NCBI GenBank assembly: GCA_033809415.1
Contig: JAPXLT010000189.1
Coordinates: 1-9,322 of the forward strand
Origin: JAQVUB01 sp033809415
GTDB taxonomy: Bacteria > Verrucomicrobiota > Lentisphaeria > Oligosphaerales > Oligosphaeraceae
DNA length: 9,322 nt
Direction of reading: 5' to 3'
The translations under genes were made by a program, and so were the position numbers. The notes under the pieces were generated by a model. It saw nothing but the letters and a program-made list of their open reading frames with translations. It was not told the DNA's origin and did no database searches. How positions within the stretch are numbered: the first letter of the stretch is position 1; each line of letters opens with the position of its first letter. Shown here in pieces: positions 5,718 through 9,322 of this stretch.

Positions 5718-6165
5718 CGGACCGAATATCAATATGCTGGGAATCCGTGAACCGCAGATTTACGGGCAGAAAACGTATGCGCAGCTGCTGGATTTTATCC
5801 GGCAATGCGCCGCCGAATTGCACCTCGAGGTTGATTGCTATCAATCCAATCATGAGGGAGCGTTGGTGGATGCAATCCAGGGGGCTCTCGGGAAATACGA
5901 TGGGATTGTCATCAATCCGGCTGCCTATACGCATACCAGCATCGCCATCATGGATGCTCTCAAAGCGGTCAATATCCCGGCAGTCGAGGTGCATCTGAGT
6001 GCTGTGCAACAACGCGAAGAATTCAGACAAATCTCCTACGCGGGCATGGCCTGCTGCAAAACCATCGCCGGAATGGGCTTCGAAGGCTATCGCGAAGCAA
6101 TGATTTTTCTGAAGGAGGGTGCAGGTGACAGGGTGCAGGGGGCAGGGGGTGTAGTGCGGAGTTAG
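5698..6165 (+). CDS. aroQ: 3-Dehydroquinate dehydratase, type II
   Basis: This 155-aa enzyme dehydrates 3-dehydroquinate to 3-dehydroshikimate. Type II enzymes form dodecamers and act through an enolate. Seen: NGPNINMLG at 7-15, R17 and catalytic Y22 in REPQIYG, QSNHEGALVD at 49-58, INPAAYTHTS at 72-81 with N73, and VEVHLS at 96-101 with catalytic H99, then R106-E-E-F-R110. All active-site residues are present. The conserved domain ends near residue 140. The remaining tail (GAGDRVQGAGGVVRS, 141-155) is encoded by GGGTGCA-type repeat DNA, so the repeat appears to have replaced or extended the natural C-terminus. It overlaps aroK by 20 nt with its own good ribosome site. Confidence 0.95.
   Translation: MKILVINGPNINMLGIREPQIYGQKTYAQLLDFIRQCAAELHLEVDCYQSNHEGALVDAIQGALGKYDGIVINPAAYTHTSIAIMDALKAVNIPAVEVHLSAVQQREEFRQISYAGMACCKTIAGMGFEGYREAMIFLKEGAGDRVQGAGGVVRS
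6118..6152. repeat. Degenerate GGGTGCA heptamers inside the aroQ 3' end
   Basis: G-rich units (GGGTGCAGG, GGGTGCAGGGGGC, GGGGGTG) lie within the last codons of aroQ. They face the complementary CACCCT array at 6216-6362 in inverted orientation. Confidence 0.75.
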
Positions 6166-6176
6166 TGGCGAGTCCT

Positions 6177-6218
6177 GTCCACCCTGTCCACAGCGTCCAC
6201 AATGTCCACAGCGTCCAC
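6177..6218. repeat. 9-bp GTCCAC tandem repeat
   Basis: GTCCAC recurs at 6177, 6186, 6195, 6204 and 6213, exactly 9 bp apart, with variable dinucleotides between. One more isolated copy follows at 6369. It shares the GTCC core and spacing with the arrays at 143-205 and 4200-4258. Confidence 0.9.
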
Positions 6219-6362
6219 CCTTCACCCTGCACCCTGCACCCTTCACCCTTCACCCTTCACCCTTCACCCTTCACCCTTCACCCTTCACCCTTCACCCTTC
6301 ACCCTTCACCCTTCACCCTTCACCCTGCACCCTGCACCCTTCACCCTGCACCCTTCACCCTG
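6216..6362. repeat. 21-copy CACCCT(T/G) heptamer array
   Basis: There are exactly 21 tandem 7-bp units. Units 4-15 (6237-6320) are twelve identical CACCCTT copies; the flanking units alternate CACCCTG and CACCCTT. In frame with the downstream gene it reads as a heptapeptide repeat (SPFTLHP), but with no ribosome site ahead of it. The G-rich strand is the minus strand. Confidence 0.95.
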
Positions 6363-6386
6363 CCCCCTGTCCACAAACAGCGAGAA

Positions 6387-6392
6387 GAGGAG
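6387..6392 (+). promoter_or_regulatory. Ribosome-binding site GAGGAG deciding a start
   Basis: GAGGAG sits 6 nt before the ATG at 6399. It marks the true start of the 164-aa protein and argues against the 78-residue upstream extension through the heptamer array, which opens at 6165. Confidence 0.8.
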
Positions 6393-6398
6393 TTTCTT

Positions 6399-6893
6399 AT
6401 GATTGTCGAGGCATGTTTAGGCTATCAGGCGATAGTTGATGATTTCCGGCTTGTCCGAAAAGCGGATGGGAAGTCGGTCTTCAAGATTTATTATTGCAGC
6501 ATAACCGGGCGTCCTTCGCCGGAGCGCTACGAATGGAGCCGCTGCAAAATCAACAAAGATCAGTTTGCCGCGGATTTCACCGCAGGCACCTGGGAAGGCA
6601 TCGGCTTTGTGACCGCTTTTCCGCATATTGCGAAAGTCTTCCGCTTTGCCCCAAAAGCCGAGGTACTCGAACACGTCTGCGCTTTCAAACCGGCTGACGG
6701 TAGCATTATCAGCCTCGAACGTGATGATGGATTCTATGAATTCGCTTGCCTGGCAGAGGCGGTTCTGGCCAATGACGAATTCAAGTTCTGGGCAGAGGCT
6801 TCGAGCGTGCAGGAATACCTCGAAAAGCGCAGTTTCGAATCTTGCTTTAAAATTGGCAACCATGCCAAGCTAAAACAATACTGGATGGGCTGA
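6399..6893 (+). CDS. Uncharacterised 164-aa protein upstream of hisA
   Basis: I do not recognise the family. The product (from MIVEACLGYQAIV) is soluble in appearance, with no signal peptide or membrane segment. It has many aromatic residues and scattered acidic and basic residues, a Cys-containing ISLERDDGFYEFACLAEA stretch near the middle, and a YLEKRSFESCFKIGNHAKL segment near the C-terminus. No nucleotide-binding loop, metal-ligand cluster or helix-turn-helix is evident. The frame stays open 78 codons further upstream through the heptamer array, but GAGGAG before 6399 supports the short start. The stop is 2 nt before the hisA ATG, so the two are probably co-translated. A functional link to histidine synthesis would be inference. 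Confidence 0.75.
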   Translation: MIVEACLGYQAIVDDFRLVRKADGKSVFKIYYCSITGRPSPERYEWSRCKINKDQFAADFTAGTWEGIGFVTAFPHIAKVFRFAPKAEVLEHVCAFKPADGSIISLERDDGFYEFACLAEAVLANDEFKFWAEASSVQEYLEKRSFESCFKIGNHAKLKQYWMG

Positions 6894-6895
6894 AT

Positions 6896-7651
6896 ATGCG
6901 TTTTCGTCCCTGCATCGATCTTCATAATGGTTGTGTCAAGCAGATCGTCGGCTCGACACTGGCCGAAAATCCTGATGCTTTGCAGACCAATTTTATTGCC
7001 AGCCAGCCACCATCCTATTATGCGCAGATGTATCGACGTGACGGTTTGACCGGCGGCCATGTCATCATGCTGGGAAAAGGCAATGAGGATGCTGCCCGGG
7101 AAGCACTGGCAGCCTATCCTGGCGGTATGCAGATTGGCGGGGGCATCACCCCGGAAAATGCACTCGAATGGCTCGATGCGGGGGCAGCGAAAGTCATCGT
7201 CACTTCCTACCTTTTCCCTGAACAGGAATTCTGTCTCGAACGCTTGCAGAGGTTGAGCGCATTGGTGACTCCGGAGCACCTCGTTCTTGATTTAAGCTGT
7301 CGCCGTCAGGAGGGACGCTTCGTGGTTGCCTGCAACCGCTGGCAGACTTTGACCAGTCTGGTACTGGATTTGAAGCATTTCGAGTTGCTGGGTGAATATT
7401 GCTCGGAATTTCTGATTCATGCGGTTGATGTGGAAGGCAAGCAAAGCGGTATCGACTCCGAATTGTTGCAATGCCTGGCGGAAAACTGCCCACTGCCAGT
7501 TACCTACGCAGGTGGAGTCAGTAGTATCGAGGACGTGGAAAAAATTGCCGAAGCCGGACAGAACCGCATTGATTTTACCGTCGGAAGCGCACTCGATATC
7601 TTTGGAGGAAGCCGCTTGAAATACGCTGACCTCCTGCATTACAAAGAATAA
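6896..7651 (+). CDS. hisA: ProFAR isomerase (HisA), eukaryotic HIS6-type
   Basis: This 251-aa TIM-barrel isomerase converts ProFAR (the 5-aminoimidazole-4-carboxamide ribotide formimino intermediate) to PRFAR, the fourth step of histidine synthesis. Seen: CIDLHNGCVKQIVG at 6-19 with catalytic D8, TNF and SYYAQMY near 31-46, GGHVIMLG at 53-60, QIGGGI at 79-84 (phosphate loop), KVIVTSYLF, LDLSCR at 131-136 with second acid D132, NRWQTLT at 147-153, FLIHAVDVEGKQSGID at 172-187, YAGGV at 204-208, and the end GSALDIFGG. This pattern follows yeast and plant HIS6 much more closely than E. coli or Thermotoga HisA, as judged from memory of those proteins. It follows the 164-aa gene by 2 nt with only a weak ribosome site, so coupling is likely. 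No other his gene is in the window. Confidence 0.93.
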   Translation: MRFRPCIDLHNGCVKQIVGSTLAENPDALQTNFIASQPPSYYAQMYRRDGLTGGHVIMLGKGNEDAAREALAAYPGGMQIGGGITPENALEWLDAGAAKVIVTSYLFPEQEFCLERLQRLSALVTPEHLVLDLSCRRQEGRFVVACNRWQTLTSLVLDLKHFELLGEYCSEFLIHAVDVEGKQSGIDSELLQCLAENCPLPVTYAGGVSSIEDVEKIAEAGQNRIDFTVGSALDIFGGSRLKYADLLHYKE

Positions 7652-7661
7652 AATTCTCTTT

Positions 7662-7695
7662 GAACCACGAAAAGCACGAAAAACCACGAAAAAAA
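7662..7695. repeat. CCACGAAAA repeat after hisA
   Basis: Three 9-10 bp units (CCACGAAAAG, CACGAAAAAC, CACGAAAAAA) begin about 10 nt after the hisA stop and run to within 2 nt of the ATG at 7698. They occupy the place where a ribosome-binding site would be expected. Confidence 0.8.
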
Positions 7696-7697
7696 TT

Positions 7698-8333
7698 ATG
7701 ACAAGCACGATGCATTCGCGCAGAAAAAACTACTTCCATGTGATTTTTCTTTTGCTCTGTTGCGTGATGGGACAGGTGAAAACTCTCTTTGCCCAGCAGG
7801 AACGTGACTTTTACCGGAAGGATTTCTACCTGAATCTGAATCGTCCGGACGGACTGCAGAATGACAGCAAAAGTACGGAACAGGACTGGTATGAAGCTGA
7901 AGAAGAAGACGACGAATCGCTAGACAAGAAAACCGACCAGAGAGACTTTTACGAAGACGAGAACCAGATTGTGATGTCGGATGATTTCTTTGTCGTACCT
8001 CCCGAATACCGGAAACGCGAGGATATCTTGTTTCTCTATCTGCTTCCTGGATTCATGGGACTGTTGACTTTGGCTCTGCTCTGGACCTATTTCAGGAAAT
8101 GGCTGCGAAACAAACGGGAAGCCTACCGGACAAGACAGCGGCTCGTCCAGATCCGTCAGAAATTCCGGGGAAGGGAAACGGATGCTGAATTTACGGCGCA
8201 ATTGAAGGAAACTTTGAAGTTACCACCTGGCGCGACTACCCAGGAGATCAGCCGGAAAATGCCGATTCAGGATCGTGAATTGCAACAAATGCTCAATAAA
8301 CATGATGAAAACTTCCGGAAACCGAAAACCTGA
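7698..8333 (+). CDS. Uncharacterised single-pass membrane protein with signal peptide
   Basis: This 211-aa protein is of unrecognised family. Seen: a basic N-terminus (SRRK), a hydrophobic core (13-25) and a plausible cleavage after F31-A32, hence export; a charged ectodomain (33-108) with three DFY motifs (37-39, 42-44, 83-85) and a very acidic stretch (EAEEEDDESLD, 66-76); one membrane helix at about 109-132; then a basic, helical cytoplasmic tail (133-211) rich in Arg, Lys and Gln. The layout recalls BatD or DUF4381-type proteins, but no motif proves this. No Shine-Dalgarno precedes 7698; an in-frame ATG at 7710 would still keep the signal peptide. Its 3' end overlaps the start of the radical SAM gene, so the two may act together. 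Confidence 0.75.
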   Translation: MTSTMHSRRKNYFHVIFLLLCCVMGQVKTLFAQQERDFYRKDFYLNLNRPDGLQNDSKSTEQDWYEAEEEDDESLDKKTDQRDFYEDENQIVMSDDFFVVPPEYRKREDILFLYLLPGFMGLLTLALLWTYFRKWLRNKREAYRTRQRLVQIRQKFRGRETDAEFTAQLKETLKLPPGATTQEISRKMPIQDRELQQMLNKHDENFRKPKT

Positions 8334-9252
8334 TTTTTCCGAATATAAGCAATGCCGACTCTGTCCACGCGAATGTAGTGTAAACCGTCTTGATGGTCAA
8401 AAAGGATTCTGTGGCGAAACCAGCGACTGCCGGGTGGCTTATTGCGGTGCGCATTTTGGCGAGGAACCCCCGATCAGCGGAATATTTGGATCGGGCACCG
8501 TCTTTTTTTCCGGTTGCTCTTGCGGCTGCTTCTTCTGCCAAAATGTCCAGCTTTCCAAAGAACACCTCGGCGAAATCCTGACTTTCGCAGAATTTTCGGA
8601 GCGGGTGCTTGCCTTGGCGCGAAGCAAGGTGCATAATCTCAATTTCGTCACCCCGGAACACTGGTGGCCGCATATACGGGAACTGTGCCGGATTCTGCGT
8701 GCGGAGGGAATCGATACGCCTTTTCTCTGGAACAGCTCCGGATATTGCCGCAGCGAACTGCTTATCGAGCAATGTCAATATATCGATATCTTCCTGCCGG
8801 ATTTCAAATTCGCAAATGCGGATTTGGCGGAACGTTGCATGGGGCGCAGGGATTATCCAGAGCTGGCTTTGGCTGGCTTGCGGGCGCTGGTCGAGAAAAA
8901 AGGTTTCTTGCGTCCCTTTGACGGCAGCGGCGAGATCACAGCCAGCCAGGGAGTCATGGTGCGGCACCTGGTGTTACCGGGCGAAGTCGAAAACAGCTTG
9001 TGCGTGTTGCGACTGCTTCACGCTGCATTCGGCGAGGGGTTGCCATTGTCTCTGATGCGGCAGTTTACACCAATGCCGGAATGTGAACGAAGGCAGTTCC
9101 TGAACCGAAAAGTATATGATGAGGAATATGAGGAAGTCTGTAAACTGGCCTTCGAGCTGGGCTTTCGAAGACTCTTTCTCCAAGACAAGGACGATGGCAG
9201 CTTCCTCCCGGATTTCAGGAAAAAACAGCAGCCCTTTGCCGGAAATAAGTAA
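8275..9252 (+). CDS. Radical SAM protein, PflX-like (COG1313 type)
   Basis: This is a 325-aa iron-sulfur enzyme if started at GTG 8275, or about 316 aa from ATG 8302; neither start has a clear ribosome site. Seen: an N-terminal cysteine cluster C27-x2-C30-P-R-x-C34 and GFC46, then the radical SAM motif C81-x3-C85-x2-C88 (CSCGCFFC) followed by QN, which binds the 4Fe-4S cluster and S-adenosylmethionine. Downstream, NFVTPEHW, FLWNSSGYC, PDFKFA, VMVRHLVLPG and MRQFTPMPE match the PflX-like family, annotated as putative pyruvate formate-lyase activating enzymes though most members have no proven target. No glycyl-radical enzyme is visible in the window. The gene overlaps the membrane-protein gene by 32-59 nt. 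Its stop TAA runs straight into a GGGTGCA array. Confidence 0.9.
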   Translation: MNCNKCSINMMKTSGNRKPDFSEYKQCRLCPRECSVNRLDGQKGFCGETSDCRVAYCGAHFGEEPPISGIFGSGTVFFSGCSCGCFFCQNVQLSKEHLGEILTFAEFSERVLALARSKVHNLNFVTPEHWWPHIRELCRILRAEGIDTPFLWNSSGYCRSELLIEQCQYIDIFLPDFKFANADLAERCMGRRDYPELALAGLRALVEKKGFLRPFDGSGEITASQGVMVRHLVLPGEVENSLCVLRLLHAAFGEGLPLSLMRQFTPMPECERRQFLNRKVYDEEYEEVCKLAFELGFRRLFLQDKDDGSFLPDFRKKQQPFAGNK

Positions 9253-9322
9253 GGGTGCAGGGTGCAGGGTGCAGGGGGGCAGGGGGGCAGGGTGCGGGGT
9301 GCGGGGTGCGGGGTGCGGGGTG
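9251..9322. repeat. GGGTGCA / GGGGTGC heptamer array at window end
   Basis: Tandem GGGTGCA units start at the radical SAM gene's stop codon and change to GGGGGGCA and then GGGGTGC units, continuing past the end of the window. The + strand has many G3+ runs with short spacers, fitting the G-quadruplex pattern. Confidence 0.9.

Noticed and set aside
6216..6362. CRISPR array
   Set aside because: The units are 7 bp with no spacers, and no cas gene is present; it is a simple tandem repeat.
6165..6398. 78-residue N-terminal extension of the 164-aa protein with SPFTLHP heptapeptides
   Set aside because: No ribosome site lies before 6165, a good GAGGAG lies before 6399, and the extension is pure repeat sequence.
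8293..8967. 224-aa minus-strand ORF opposite the radical SAM gene
   Set aside because: It is a shadow of a gene with clear cysteine motifs, and its translation shows no domain.

Overview
The window looks like a chromosomal segment of a free-living or gut bacterium, most plausibly from the Planctomycetota-Verrucomicrobiota-Chlamydiota superphylum (Lentisphaerota, Victivallales or Kiritimatiellota type). This guess rests on two things: gaps packed with short-period repeats (GGGTGCA heptamers, ACGAAAA units, GTCC-cored nonamers), which I associate from memory with those genomes, and a histidine-pathway isomerase of the eukaryotic (HIS6) type. No rRNA or other taxonomic marker is present, so the placement is inference. 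Every convincing gene lies on the + strand. I see no tRNA, rRNA, transposase, phage gene or CRISPR array.

Layout: 1-257 is a non-coding leader with a GC palindrome, a nonamer array and a hairpin. 258-1067 is an enoyl-ACP reductase/SDR (FabI-like). 1068-1602 is a repeat-rich gap holding a duplicated 63-bp REP-like element, GGGTGCA arrays and a palindromic cassette. 1603-2796 is argD. 2857-3882 is a Gfo/Idh/MocA oxidoreductase, followed at once by a small lipoprotein candidate (3894-4136). 4137-4258 is a repeat gap. 4259-5209 is a prolyl-oligopeptidase-like alpha/beta hydrolase, 4 nt before aroK (5214-5717), which overlaps aroQ (5698-6165). 6166-6398 is a repeat gap with 21 heptamers. 6399-6893 is an unrecognised 164-aa protein, 2 nt before the eukaryotic-type hisA (6896-7651). 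7698-8333 is an unrecognised single-pass membrane protein overlapping a PflX-like radical SAM protein (8275 or 8302 to 9252). 9251-9322 is another heptamer array running off the window.

Functionally this is mostly housekeeping metabolism: fatty acid elongation (FabI-like), arginine (ArgD), two shikimate-pathway steps (AroK, AroQ) and histidine (HisA), mixed with genes of unknown substrate. These pathways are represented by single or paired genes, not full operons. The tight pairs (hydrolase-aroK-aroQ, 164-aa protein-hisA, membrane protein-radical SAM) look co-translated.

I did not find a defence, mobile or secondary-metabolite system. The most unusual content is the density and variety of short-period repeats in nearly every gap. 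They abut stop codons, replace normal ribosome-binding regions, and in aroQ appear to encode the protein's C-terminal tail. The eukaryotic-type HisA and the FabI-like enzyme with an altered active-site segment are the protein-level points of interest.
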